Shown piece by piece: positions 25,562-34,330 of a stretch of DNA of 64,000 bases. Numbering within the stretch: the stretch's first letter is position 1; each line of letters opens with the position of its first letter. A program made the translations under genes and the position numbers. Under the pieces are notes generated by a model. It saw only the letters and a program-made list of their open reading frames with translations. It was not told the origin of the DNA and did not search any database. This stretch comes from Paraburkholderia sp. BCC1884. GTDB lineage: Bacteria > Pseudomonadota > Gammaproteobacteria > Burkholderiales > Burkholderiaceae. The stretch is from the NCBI RefSeq assembly GCF_900996225.1, contig NZ_CAAJGL010000145.1, positions 283,344 through 347,343 on the forward strand, given 5' to 3'.

Positions 25562-26214
25562 GAACGACACGAACACCGACGCGCGCGGCGCCTCGATCAC
25601 GATCGCAGGCGCGCGCGCGTTGTTCATTGCGCGTCGCGTTCGCCGCAGCGCCGCAAATCGGCGCATTTCCGCGCGCTTTATGCGCCGGTCATTAACTTGC
25701 AATTTACGGCGTGTTGTTTTTTGATTAGCGATGCTACACTCCGGCGCATCGAGGTAAGAAAACGTTCCAGGGCGAGTTGCCATTTGCCCGATGACGTCAA
25801 CGCAGCGTGTTGGACATTGAATTGACATACGGCGAGAACTATAAGGAGCACGTATGCATCGGCTAATGATCGACTCTGAACGCGTTTACCGGCTTTGCTC
25901 TGCACGGGCAATCCGGCACCATCCCTTTCTACACTTTGAATAGTTGTTTTCGGTCTTTATCAAGGCGCCCCCGTGCGCCACGCATGACCGTTTTTCGCTA
26001 GACCTCTCCACGTTTCTCCGTCTTGAACGAGGCGCAGGGACAAACGCGCGCGGGCCGCACGTGGGGTTAATGCTGATCCGTGCGCAACTCACGGCGTGTT
26101 ATCGAGTTTCTGTTTCGTGTCCCTGTACACGCGCCACAACTGAAAGATCTTTGGCATCACCCGATTGCGTCGCCGGTGCTACCGCACCGCAACGACTGGC
26201 CAACGGAGATCAAG
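25562..26214. other. intergenic region before the RND operon
   Basis: About 650 bases. Apart from a possible 29-residue leader ORF (25854-25943) I see no gene. AT-rich sequence around 25690-25740 is a likely promoter zone. No TetR-type repressor is adjacent to the pump, unlike many RND operons, so regulation may be through this long untranslated leader. Confidence 0.5.
25854..25943 (+). CDS. possible leader peptide
   Basis: A 29-codon frame (MHRLMIDSERVYRLC and on to HHPFLHFE, then TAG) with an excellent ribosome site AAGGAG 5-6 bases before the ATG. It lies 270 bases upstream of the efflux operon. No other frame in this stretch has such a site. It is rich in His and Arg. It may be an attenuating leader peptide, a small protein or a relic. 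Confidence 0.35.
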   Translation: MHRLMIDSERVYRLCSARAIRHHPFLHFE

Positions 26215-27930
26215 ATGACACGACGGTCGCACTTCTTTGCCGCGGGCCTCTTCCTGATGGCGTTTGCCGCGCTGAGTGGGTGTCATGACAAAGCGGCGCC
26301 CGAGGCCGCGCGAGCCCCGGTTAATGTCGACGTGGTCGACATTGCATTGCGCGACGTGCCCGTGGCGTTCGACTACGTCGGCCAGACGGAGAGTTCGCAG
26401 CAGGTCGAGATTCGCGCGCGCGTGAGCGGCTTTCTCGAGAAGCGCGTGTACGAGGAGGGCTCGATGGTCCATCAAGGCGACGTCATGTTCCTGATGGACC
26501 GCAAGCCATTCCAGGCATCGCTCGACGCCGCGCGCGCCGAGTTTGCCCAGCAGAAGGCGCGGCTCGACACGGCGCAGGCGAATCTCAACCGCGTCCGTCC
26601 GCTGGTGGCGAAAAACGCGCTGAGCCAGAAAGACCTCGACGATTCCATCGGCCAGCAACAGGCCGCCGCGGCCGCGCTCGAACAGGCGCGCGCGAACGTC
26701 ACGAGCGCGAATCTCAATCTCGGCTATACGACGATCACGGCACCCGTCACCGGGCTGTCGAGCTTTGCGAAGAAGCAGGACGGCTCGTATATCGACGCCT
26801 CCAGTAGCCTGCTGACCTACGTCGCCAAGCTCGATCCGATGTGGATCAATTTCTCGCTGTCCGAAAACGAAATGCTGCAATTGCGCACGCAGACCAAAAA
26901 CGGCACGTTGAAGCTGCCGGCGGTGGGCGATCTCGAAGCCGTGATCGTGCTCGCGGACGGCAGCATCTATCCGCAGCGCGGCCACATCGCGTTCAGGGAT
27001 GCGTCGCTGAGTTCCGAAACCGGCACTTACCTGATTCGTGCTGCGGTGCCCAATCCCGGCGGCTCGCTGCGGCCGGGACAATTCGTACGGATCAAGCTGC
27101 TCGGCGCACAGCGCAGCGCGGCGGTCGCGGTGCCGCAAGGCGCGGTCATGCAAGGACCACGCGGCGAATTCGTCTGGACCGTCGACAAGGACGGCAAAGC
27201 CCAGCAGCGCGCCATCGAAGCGGGAGAGTGGAATGGCAACGACTGGGTGGTCAATTCGGGCTTGAGCGTGGGTGACCGTGTGGTCGTCGATAACTCTTTG
27301 CGGCTGATGCCGGGCGCGGCGGTCAACGCGCATGTCGTGCCCTTGCCGGCGGCGAGCGTGAATATCGCCGCGATTGCAGGCGGTAGTGCGCCGCCGGCGG
27401 GCGGCGGCGCGGGCGGCACAGGGCAGGGCGGCGCGGGAGCGAATGCAGGTGCGAACGCGGGCGCTGGCACCAACGCAGGCGCCAACGCAACGGCAGGTGC
27501 CGCAAACCAATCCGCTGGCGCAGGTTCCAGCGCCGCCCAGGCCAACAACACCGCCCGATCGGGCAACTCATCGGGCGGCGCAACCGGCGGCGCCGTCACC
27601 TCATCCGCGCGCACCGAACTCTTCTTCGCGCTCGGCAGCGCCAGCCTCGATCCGCGGTCCGCGCAAGGGCTCGCCGCCGTGGCGCGTCAACTGGTGGCGA
27701 CACCCGGCTCCCGCGCCGTGATCTCCGGCTACACCGACGCCAGCGGCTCCTACGCCGACAACGTCAAGCTCGCCGCCGCCCGCGCCGCGACGGTGCGCTC
27801 CGCGCTGATCGTCGCGGGCGTCGAGGTCGGCCGCATCGAGATGCACCGGCCCGCGCGGGTGGTGGCCAGCGACCCGCCCGACAAATCGCGTCGCGTCGAC
27901 GTCACATTCAGCCCCACGTCGGGAGGCTGA
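26215..27930 (+). CDS. RND efflux adaptor with C-terminal OmpA-like domain
   Basis: A 571-residue lipoprotein, much longer than the usual ~390-residue adaptor. The lipobox is ALSGC (Cys 22). The adaptor core follows: barrel-sandwich and coiled-coil with VEIRARVSGFLEKRVYEEGS, LGYTTITAPVTGLS and the membrane-proximal domain to about residue 383. A Gly/Ala/Asn-rich linker (about 385-460) leads to an OmpA-like peptidoglycan-binding domain (about 463-571) with FALGSASLDPRSAQGLAAVA, VISGYTDASGSYADN and LAAARAATVRSAL. The start is ATG 26215 with GGAG 6-7 bases before. It precedes the RND pump by three bases. The fusion would tie the tripartite pump to peptidoglycan; this is inferred from domain function. 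Confidence 0.9.
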   Translation: MTRRSHFFAAGLFLMAFAALSGCHDKAAPEAARAPVNVDVVDIALRDVPVAFDYVGQTESSQQVEIRARVSGFLEKRVYEEGSMVHQGDVMFLMDRKPFQASLDAARAEFAQQKARLDTAQANLNRVRPLVAKNALSQKDLDDSIGQQQAAAAALEQARANVTSANLNLGYTTITAPVTGLSSFAKKQDGSYIDASSSLLTYVAKLDPMWINFSLSENEMLQLRTQTKNGTLKLPAVGDLEAVIVLADGSIYPQRGHIAFRDASLSSETGTYLIRAAVPNPGGSLRPGQFVRIKLLGAQRSAAVAVPQGAVMQGPRGEFVWTVDKDGKAQQRAIEAGEWNGNDWVVNSGLSVGDRVVVDNSLRLMPGAAVNAHVVPLPAASVNIAAIAGGSAPPAGGGAGGTGQGGAGANAGANAGAGTNAGANATAGAANQSAGAGSSAAQANNTARSGNSSGGATGGAVTSSARTELFFALGSASLDPRSAQGLAAVARQLVATPGSRAVISGYTDASGSYADNVKLAAARAATVRSALIVAGVEVGRIEMHRPARVVASDPPDKSRRVDVTFSPTSGG

Positions 27931-27933
27931 GCG

Positions 27934-30900
27934 ATGAAGTTCGCCCACTTTTTCATCGACCGGCCGATCTTCGCGTCGGTGGTGTCGATCATCCTCGTGG
28001 TGGCCGGCATCGTCGCCATGCTCAATCTGCCGATCGCGCAGTTCCCCGACATCGCGCCGCCGACCATCACCGTGAGCGCCACCTATCCTGGCGCGAGCGC
28101 GGAAGTCGTCGCGCAGAACGTGGCGGCGCCGATCGAGCAGCAGGTGAACGGCGCGGACAACATGATGTACATGAACTCGTCGAGCTCGTCGACCGGCAAC
28201 ATGACGCTGACGGTGTACTTCAAGGCCGGCACGGACCCGTCACTCGCGCAGGTGGACGTGCAGAATCGCGTGAACCTGGCGCTGCCCACGCTGCCCGATT
28301 CGGTGACGGCGCAAGGTGTCTCGGTGCAGAAGCGCTCGTCGGCGTTCATGATGGTGATCGCGATCTATTCGCCGGACAACACCTACGACCAGTCGTACGT
28401 CGCGAATTACGCGAACGTCTATGTGCTCGATGCGTTGAAGCGGATTCCGGGTGCCAATCAGGCGTCGATCTTCGGCTCGGCCGACTACGCCATGCGCATC
28501 TGGATCAAACCCGACCGGATGGCGAAGCTCGGCATTACGGTAGCCGATGTGCAGCAGGCGGTCAGCAATCAGAACCAGCAGTTCTCGGCCGGCCGGCTCG
28601 GCCAGGCGCCGACCAACGGCCCCGTGCAGCAGACCTTTCCGGTCGCGACCAAAGGCCGGATGACCGAGGCCTCCGACTTCGACAACATCATCCTGCGCGC
28701 GGGTTCGGGCGACGCCTCGACGATTCGCATCAAGGACATCGGCCACGCGGAACTCGGCGCCAAAGACTATTCGCTGCGCGGACGCTACAACGGCAAGACC
28801 GCCACACTGATTGCCGTCTACCAGCAGCCGGGCGCCAACGCGCTGCAGGTGGCCAAGCAGGTGCATCAGACGCTCGAACAGATGCAGAAAAGCTTTCCGC
28901 CCGGCCTGAAATACGAGGTCGCGCTGGACACCACGGAGTTCGTGCAGGAGTCGATCGGCGAAGTGATTCACACGCTGCGCGACGCCATCATCCTCGTGAT
29001 TCTGGTGGTGTATATCTTCCTGCAAAGCTTTCGCGCGACGCTCGTGCCGATCCTCGCCGTACCCGTGTCGATACTCGGGGCGTTCATCGGCATGACGGCG
29101 TTTGGTTTTTCGATCAACATGCTGACCCTGTTCGGCATGGTGCTGGCCATCGGCATCGTGGTGGACGACGCGATCGTGGTGATCGAGAACGTCGAGCGCA
29201 ACATGACCGAGTTCGGGCTGCCACCGAAAGAAGCCGCCAAACACGCGATGGACGAAGTCACCGGCCCGGTCATCGCGATCGTGCTGGTGCTGCTCGCGGT
29301 GTTCATTCCGGTGGCGTTTCTGTCGGGCATTACAGGTCAGCTGTACAAGCAGTTCGCCGTGACGATCGCGGTTTCGGTGGTGCTGTCCGGCGTGGTGGCC
29401 TTGACGCTCTCGCCGGCGCTCGCCGCGATATTGCTCAAGCCCGGCACGCACAAGAAAAACCGTTTTTTCCGCTGGTTCAACGACCGTTTCGACAGCGTGA
29501 CGCAAGGCTACGGCCGGGCAGTGCAACTCGTGATCCGCCGCGTCGCGATCTCGATCCTGCTGATCGTGGTGATGGTGATCGCCACCGGTGCCCTGTTCAA
29601 GCACATCCCGTCGTCGTTCGTGCCGACCGAGGACCAGGGTTATCTGCTGGGCGCAGTCGTGCTGCCCGACGCCGCGAGTCTCGACCGGACCGGCGATCTT
29701 TCGCAGCGTGCCGAGCAATGGTTTGCGAAACAGCCGGCGGTCAGATCGGTGGCCGCGCCGATCGGCTTCAGCCTGATCGACTCGCAGTACAAGTCGAACG
29801 CCGGCACCTTGTTCATTACGCTCAAGGGCTTTAACGAGCGCGGCGAGAACGGCACGGCGGAAGATCTGATCCGCGACGCCAACAAGGCTTTCGCCGGCTA
29901 CAAGGAAGGCGTCGTGGTGCCGCTCAATCCACCGTCGATTCCGGGCCTCGGCACGACCGGCGGTTTCGAATTCTGGCTGCAGAGCACCGGCGACGGTAGC
30001 TATCAGCAACTCGAAGACCGGGTCCGCGCGATGATCGCGAAGGCCCGCCAGAACCCCGCCTTGCGCAGCGTGAGCTCGACCATCAACACCCACTCGCGGC
30101 AACTGCTGGTCGAGGTGGACCGCGAGCGGGCGGAGTCGCTCGGCGTGCCGGTGCAGGACGTCTACTCGGCCTTGCAGACGATGTTCGGCTCGGCCTACGT
30201 GAGCCAGTTTCCGAAGAGTAGCCGTCTGTTCCAGGTGATCGTGCAGGCGGAGCCGCAGTACCGCACGCAACCCGAGGACATCCAGCAACTCTACGTACGC
30301 AATCGCAGCGGCGACATGGTGCCGATCAAGGCGGTCACGACCTTCAGGTTCGTGCCGGGCGCCGACATCGTCACGCGCTTCAACAACTTTCCGGCCGCCA
30401 AGATCACCGGCGACGCCGCCCCGGGACACAGCTCGGGTGAAGCGCTTGCCGCCATGGAGCAGATCTCGCAGGAGACGCTCGGCGAAGGCTACAGCTATTC
30501 GTGGAGCGGTCAGGCGTATGAAGAGAAGCAGGCCGGTTCCACCGCGGCCGCGGTGTTCGCCTTCGCCTTGCTGATGGTGTTCCTGATTCTCGCCGCGCAA
30601 TACGAAAAATGGTCGCTGCCGATCGGCGTGCTGCTCGCCGTGCCGTTCGCGATCTTCGGCGCACTGGTCGGCATCCTGCTGCGCGGCATGGAAGACGACG
30701 TGTACTTCCAGATCGGCTTGACGGTGCTGATCGCGCTCGCCGCGAAAAACGCCATCCTGATCTTCGAGTTCGCGGTGGAGATACGCGAGAAAGAAAACCT
30801 CTCCGCCTACGACGCCGCGTTGAAAGCCGCCAAGCTGCGGCTGCGCCCGATCATCATGACTTCGCTCGCGTTCATTCTCGGCTGCGTGCCGCTGGCGATC

Positions 30901-31098
30901 GCAAGCGGTGCTTCTGCGGCAAGCCGCCGCTCGCTGGGCACGGGCGTGATCTTCGGGATGCTCGGCGCGACGGTCATTGCGCTGTTCTTCATCCCGATGT
31001 TTTTCTGGGGCTTCGAGACGCTGTCGTCGCGCGGTAAACACAAGCCGCCCGAACCGGGAGCCGTGCCGCCGGCCGTGCACGGACCGAAGGAGGACTGA
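27934..31098 (+). CDS. RND multidrug efflux pump, HAE1 family
   Basis: A 1054-residue inner-membrane drug/proton antiporter, the typical AcrB length. It opens FFIDRPIFASVVSIILVVAG. The proton-relay pair is visible in GIVVDDAIVVIENVERN (TM4) and the Lys partner in ALAAKNAILIFEFA (TM10). Two large periplasmic loops with NxxxxS-rich porter domains lie between. It is translated three bases after the adaptor stop (GGGAGG site), and the outer-membrane factor follows 3 bases after its own stop, so the three are one operon. The substrates cannot be told from sequence. Confidence 0.95.
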   Translation: MKFAHFFIDRPIFASVVSIILVVAGIVAMLNLPIAQFPDIAPPTITVSATYPGASAEVVAQNVAAPIEQQVNGADNMMYMNSSSSSTGNMTLTVYFKAGTDPSLAQVDVQNRVNLALPTLPDSVTAQGVSVQKRSSAFMMVIAIYSPDNTYDQSYVANYANVYVLDALKRIPGANQASIFGSADYAMRIWIKPDRMAKLGITVADVQQAVSNQNQQFSAGRLGQAPTNGPVQQTFPVATKGRMTEASDFDNIILRAGSGDASTIRIKDIGHAELGAKDYSLRGRYNGKTATLIAVYQQPGANALQVAKQVHQTLEQMQKSFPPGLKYEVALDTTEFVQESIGEVIHTLRDAIILVILVVYIFLQSFRATLVPILAVPVSILGAFIGMTAFGFSINMLTLFGMVLAIGIVVDDAIVVIENVERNMTEFGLPPKEAAKHAMDEVTGPVIAIVLVLLAVFIPVAFLSGITGQLYKQFAVTIAVSVVLSGVVALTLSPALAAILLKPGTHKKNRFFRWFNDRFDSVTQGYGRAVQLVIRRVAISILLIVVMVIATGALFKHIPSSFVPTEDQGYLLGAVVLPDAASLDRTGDLSQRAEQWFAKQPAVRSVAAPIGFSLIDSQYKSNAGTLFITLKGFNERGENGTAEDLIRDANKAFAGYKEGVVVPLNPPSIPGLGTTGGFEFWLQSTGDGSYQQLEDRVRAMIAKARQNPALRSVSSTINTHSRQLLVEVDRERAESLGVPVQDVYSALQTMFGSAYVSQFPKSSRLFQVIVQAEPQYRTQPEDIQQLYVRNRSGDMVPIKAVTTFRFVPGADIVTRFNNFPAAKITGDAAPGHSSGEALAAMEQISQETLGEGYSYSWSGQAYEEKQAGSTAAAVFAFALLMVFLILAAQYEKWSLPIGVLLAVPFAIFGALVGILLRGMEDDVYFQIGLTVLIALAAKNAILIFEFAVEIREKENLSAYDAALKAAKLRLRPIIMTSLAFILGCVPLAIASGASAASRRSLGTGVIFGMLGATVIALFFIPMFFWGFETLSSRGKHKPPEPGAVPPAVHGPKED

Positions 31099-31100
31099 TC

Positions 31101-32540
31101 GTGAAGCGCCCGATGCGTCGCCTCGCGCCCATCCTCTGTGCCTGCTCGCTTGCTGCCTGCACGGTCGGGCCGAATTACCAGCGTCCCGGCGTCGATACCC
31201 CTTCGTCGTTTCGCTATGCGGCGCCGGATGCGCAGGTGGTCGATCCTGCCGCGCTCGACTGGTGGACCCAGTTCAACGACCCGGTGCTGGATTCGCTGAT
31301 CCAGCGAGCACTCCTTCAGAACAAGGATTTGTTGACCGCGGCCGCGCGGGTCGACGAGTTTTACGGCCGCCTGATGACGACCCGCGCCGGACTGTTCCCG
31401 CAGGTCGGCGCGAATCTCGCGGGTGGCCGCAGTCGCGGCGTGCCTGCGCCGGGCTATCCGCCATCGGTCGGCAATCAGGTGCAACTCGACGTGATGGCGT
31501 CGTGGGAGATCGATCTGTTCGGCCGCGTGCGGCGCATGACCGAAGCCGCGCGGGCGGATTATCTCGGCACTCAGGCCGCGCAGCAGGCGACGCGTATCGC
31601 GTTGATATCGAGTGTCGCGACCGGCTACCTGTTATTGCGCGATCTCGACCAGCGACTCGAGATCGCGCAATCGACGCTCGTCACCCGTTCGGATGCGCTC
31701 TCGCTATTTCAGGAGCGCTTTGGCGGCGGCGTGGTCTCGCAGTTGCAGGTGAGCCAGGCGAAGTCGGAGTATGAATCGGCTCAGGCATCGGTCTATGCTT
31801 TCCAGCAACAGATTGCCCAGCAGGAGAATTCACTGTCGATGCTGCTCGGCGACAACCCCGGACCCATCCCGCGCGGCAAACCGCTCACCCAACTTGCCGC
31901 GCCTGCGATTCCGGCCGGCTTGCCGTCGTCCTTGCTCGAACGACGACCGGATATCGTGCAGGCGGAGCAGGCTTTGGTTTCCGCCAACGCGTCGATCGGT
32001 GCGGCGCGCGCGCAGTACTTCCCGAGCATTTCGCTCACTGGCCTGTTCGGGGCGGCGAGTACGGCGCTCTCCGGACTGTGGACCGGTCCCGCGCGCATCT
32101 GGTCGTTCGCGGGCGCGATCGCCCAGCCGATCTTCACCGGCGGCGCGATCGCCGGTTCGGTGAAAACTGCCGAGGCGCAGCAGCAGGAGGCGCTGTTCGG
32201 CTATCAGCAAGCCATCCAGTCGGCCTTCGCGGATGTGGAAGATGCGTTGGTCGGCGAGGCGCGCGTGCGCGATCAGTTGAACGCGACCAACCGGCAGGTG
32301 GAAGCGCTGACTCAATATGCGTCGCTCGCGCGCGACCTGTACGAGGGGGGGTATACGAGCTATCTGGAAGTGCTCGATGCCGAGCGTAGTCTGTTCGCTG
32401 CGCAGCTTCAGCAGTCCCAGTTGCAGGACCAGCAGCTTGCGCAGATCGTTGCGCTGTACAAGGCGCTGGGCTACGGCTGGAGCGTCGATGCCACGCCGCG
32501 CGCGCAAGTGGGCGTCGCGGACTCCTCAGCACCTCGCTAG
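31101..32540 (+). CDS. RND outer-membrane efflux lipoprotein, NodT/OprM family
   Basis: A 479-residue TolC-like channel. It begins with GTG (31101) after a strong AAGGAGG site, overlapping no gene. The lipobox is LAAC with Cys 20, followed by TVGPNYQRP, the classical start of the NodT family. Two OEP repeats follow, with the hairpin motif AQYFPSISLTGLFG in the second half and the end YKALGYGW. It completes the adaptor-pump-channel set. The products together should form a trans-envelope exporter. Confidence 0.94.
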   Translation: MKRPMRRLAPILCACSLAACTVGPNYQRPGVDTPSSFRYAAPDAQVVDPAALDWWTQFNDPVLDSLIQRALLQNKDLLTAAARVDEFYGRLMTTRAGLFPQVGANLAGGRSRGVPAPGYPPSVGNQVQLDVMASWEIDLFGRVRRMTEAARADYLGTQAAQQATRIALISSVATGYLLLRDLDQRLEIAQSTLVTRSDALSLFQERFGGGVVSQLQVSQAKSEYESAQASVYAFQQQIAQQENSLSMLLGDNPGPIPRGKPLTQLAAPAIPAGLPSSLLERRPDIVQAEQALVSANASIGAARAQYFPSISLTGLFGAASTALSGLWTGPARIWSFAGAIAQPIFTGGAIAGSVKTAEAQQQEALFGYQQAIQSAFADVEDALVGEARVRDQLNATNRQVEALTQYASLARDLYEGGYTSYLEVLDAERSLFAAQLQQSQLQDQQLAQIVALYKALGYGWSVDATPRAQVGVADSSAPR

Positions 32541-32662
32541 CCGCGCGCAGCGCGATGCGGATCGCGCGTGGCAGTTTTCACACGGACGGCGCACAGATTC
32601 AAGCGCTCTGCGCGCAAGCGCACGGACGCAAAACGATTTACTGCCATGCTGGTACATGACTC

Positions 32663-32680
32663 TGGCGCCGACCGGCGCCA
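32663..32680. terminator. hairpin between efflux operon and transglycosylase
   Basis: TGGCGCCG / CGGCGCCA around two bases, one more pair possible outside (C and G). No T-run follows, so it may act as a weak terminator or a mRNA 3' protective hairpin after the efflux operon. Confidence 0.35.
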
Positions 32681-32739
32681 GTCGAGATGACATCTGAAGG
32701 ACCGTGCTGTCGCGCGGAATCGTCAGGAGGCATATCGTC

Positions 32740-34275
32740 ATGTACACACTCTACCGTCGTGTCTTTACCGCGTTCATCGCGATGTTGACCGTGGCAAGCG
32801 CTGCGCACGCAGCGGCGCCGCAGCCGGCTTCACCACCTCCGGCTTCGCAGGCGGCCGTCACCTCGCCAGGCGCGACGACACGCGCCACCGGTCCACGCAC
32901 GCTAAGCCTCACCAACAAACCGTGGACCGGCGATTTCGACGCCATGCTGAAACGGCGCGTGATCCGCTTTCTCGTGCCCTACAGCCGCACGCTTTACTTC
33001 AACGACAACGGCCGTGAGCGCGGCTTGTCGGCGGAGCTTGCGCGCGACTTCGAACGGTATCTGAACAAGCGCTACGCGAGCGAACTCGGCAAGCGTCCGA
33101 TAACGCTTTACCTGATTCCGACCACCCGCGACAAGCTTCTCTCCGAGTTGCCGGCAGGGCTCGGCGACATTTCCGCGGGCAACCTGACCGCGACCGACGA
33201 GCGGCTCAAGCTGGTCGATTTCGTGGCGCCCCGTGACCGCAAACCGGTGCGCGAGCTAATCGTGACCGGACCCAGGTCGCCACCGATTGCTTCACTGGAC
33301 GATCTCGCCGGCAAGCAGGTTTATGTGCGTCGGTCGACGAGCTATTACGAAAGCCTGATCGCGCTGAACGAACGCTTCAAGGCGGCGGGCAAGCCGCTCA
33401 TGACCATCACGCTGTTGCCCGATGCGCTGGAAGACGAAGACAAGCTGGAGATGCTCAACGCCGGGCTGCTCGACATCGTCGTGGTCGATGACTGGAAGGC
33501 CAACATGTGGGCGCAGATACTGCCGCATATCAAGGTTCACGACGACCTTGCTGTACGCGATCAGGGGTACGTCGGCTGGGCGATTCGCAAAAACAGCCCG
33601 CAATTGCAGGCCGTGCTGATGGACTTTTACGTCAACGCGGTCAAGAAGCAGGGCATTGCCGCTTACCGGTTGGCCCAGTACATGAAGCGGATCAAACAGA
33701 TCTCGAATAGCGCCGATGCGAAGGAACGCGAGCGATTCGTGCAGATGCTGGCGTTGTTCGACAAGTACGGCAAAGAGTACAACTTCGATCCGCTGATGCT
33801 GGCCGCGCAAGGTTACCAGGAATCGCAACTCAACCAGTCCGCGAAAAGCCATGTTGGCGCGGTCGGCATCATGCAGCTCATGCCGGCCACGGGCAAGCAG
33901 ATGAACGTCGGCAGCATCGCGGTTAGCGAGGCCAATATTCATGCCGGCGCCAAGTACATGGATCAACTCATGACACGTTACTTCTCCGACGCGCATTTCA
34001 GCGACACCGACCGACCGCTCTTCGCCTTCGCGAGCTACAACGCCGGACCGGGAAATATTGCGAAGATGCGCAAGGAAGCGGCCGCGCGCGGACTCGATCC
34101 GGACAAGTGGTTCAACAACGTGGAAATTGTCGTGGCGGAAAAGATCGGGATCGAAACGACGACCTATGTTCGCAATATCTACAAGTACTACGTGGCCTAT
34201 CGACTGATCGTCGATGCGCAGGCCACCAGGAACAAGGCCTTGGAGAAACTCCGGCAGCCGGCACAGCCCGGTTGA
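32740..34275 (+). CDS. MltF-like membrane-bound lytic transglycosylase
   Basis: About 511 residues. A signal peptide (AMLTVASAAHAAA) is followed by a proline/alanine-rich spacer. Next comes a bacterial extracellular solute-binding (SBP_bac_3) domain from about residue 75 to 320 (LSAELARDFERYL, LPAGLGDISAGNLTATDERL, KQVYVRRSTSYYESL). The C-terminal SLT domain has the catalytic Glu in GYQESQLNQSAKS, then HVGAVGIMQLMPATGKQM and SYNAGPGNI. This is the MltF architecture, in which the substrate-like domain modulates cleavage of peptidoglycan by the transglycosylase. ATG 32740 has an AGGAGG site 9 bases upstream; an earlier in-frame ATG (32704) does not. It stands alone after the efflux operon. Confidence 0.88.
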   Translation: MYTLYRRVFTAFIAMLTVASAAHAAAPQPASPPPASQAAVTSPGATTRATGPRTLSLTNKPWTGDFDAMLKRRVIRFLVPYSRTLYFNDNGRERGLSAELARDFERYLNKRYASELGKRPITLYLIPTTRDKLLSELPAGLGDISAGNLTATDERLKLVDFVAPRDRKPVRELIVTGPRSPPIASLDDLAGKQVYVRRSTSYYESLIALNERFKAAGKPLMTITLLPDALEDEDKLEMLNAGLLDIVVVDDWKANMWAQILPHIKVHDDLAVRDQGYVGWAIRKNSPQLQAVLMDFYVNAVKKQGIAAYRLAQYMKRIKQISNSADAKERERFVQMLALFDKYGKEYNFDPLMLAAQGYQESQLNQSAKSHVGAVGIMQLMPATGKQMNVGSIAVSEANIHAGAKYMDQLMTRYFSDAHFSDTDRPLFAFASYNAGPGNIAKMRKEAAARGLDPDKWFNNVEIVVAEKIGIETTTYVRNIYKYYVAYRLIVDAQATRNKALEKLRQPAQPG

Positions 34276-34276
34276 G

Positions 34277-34301
34277 CGCAGCGCCCGCGAAGGGCGCTGC
34301 G
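34277..34301. terminator. bidirectional hairpin terminator
   Basis: A perfect 10-bp stem CGCAGCGCCC / GGGCGCTGCG with a 5-base loop, between the stop of the transglycosylase gene (34275) and the converging PqiB gene (stop at 34331). It can serve both strands; there is no strong T-run. Confidence 0.55.
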
Positions 34302-34330
34302 TGGGCCGGGGCGTCGCCGCGATGCAGGCG

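Noticed and set aside
25944..26214. Separate small gene overlapping the adaptor start region
   Set aside because: The frame runs into the adaptor gene in another phase, has no ribosome site and no family features.
28240..31080. 946-residue open frame on the minus strand opposite the RND pump
   Set aside because: Antisense shadow of a high-GC gene: the product is rich in Arg/His/Asp with no family features, while the plus strand encodes a complete RND transporter.
34277..34301. Possible attachment site or inverted-repeat end of a transposon
   Set aside because: The stem lies exactly between two converging stops, which is the place for a terminator, and no second copy was found.
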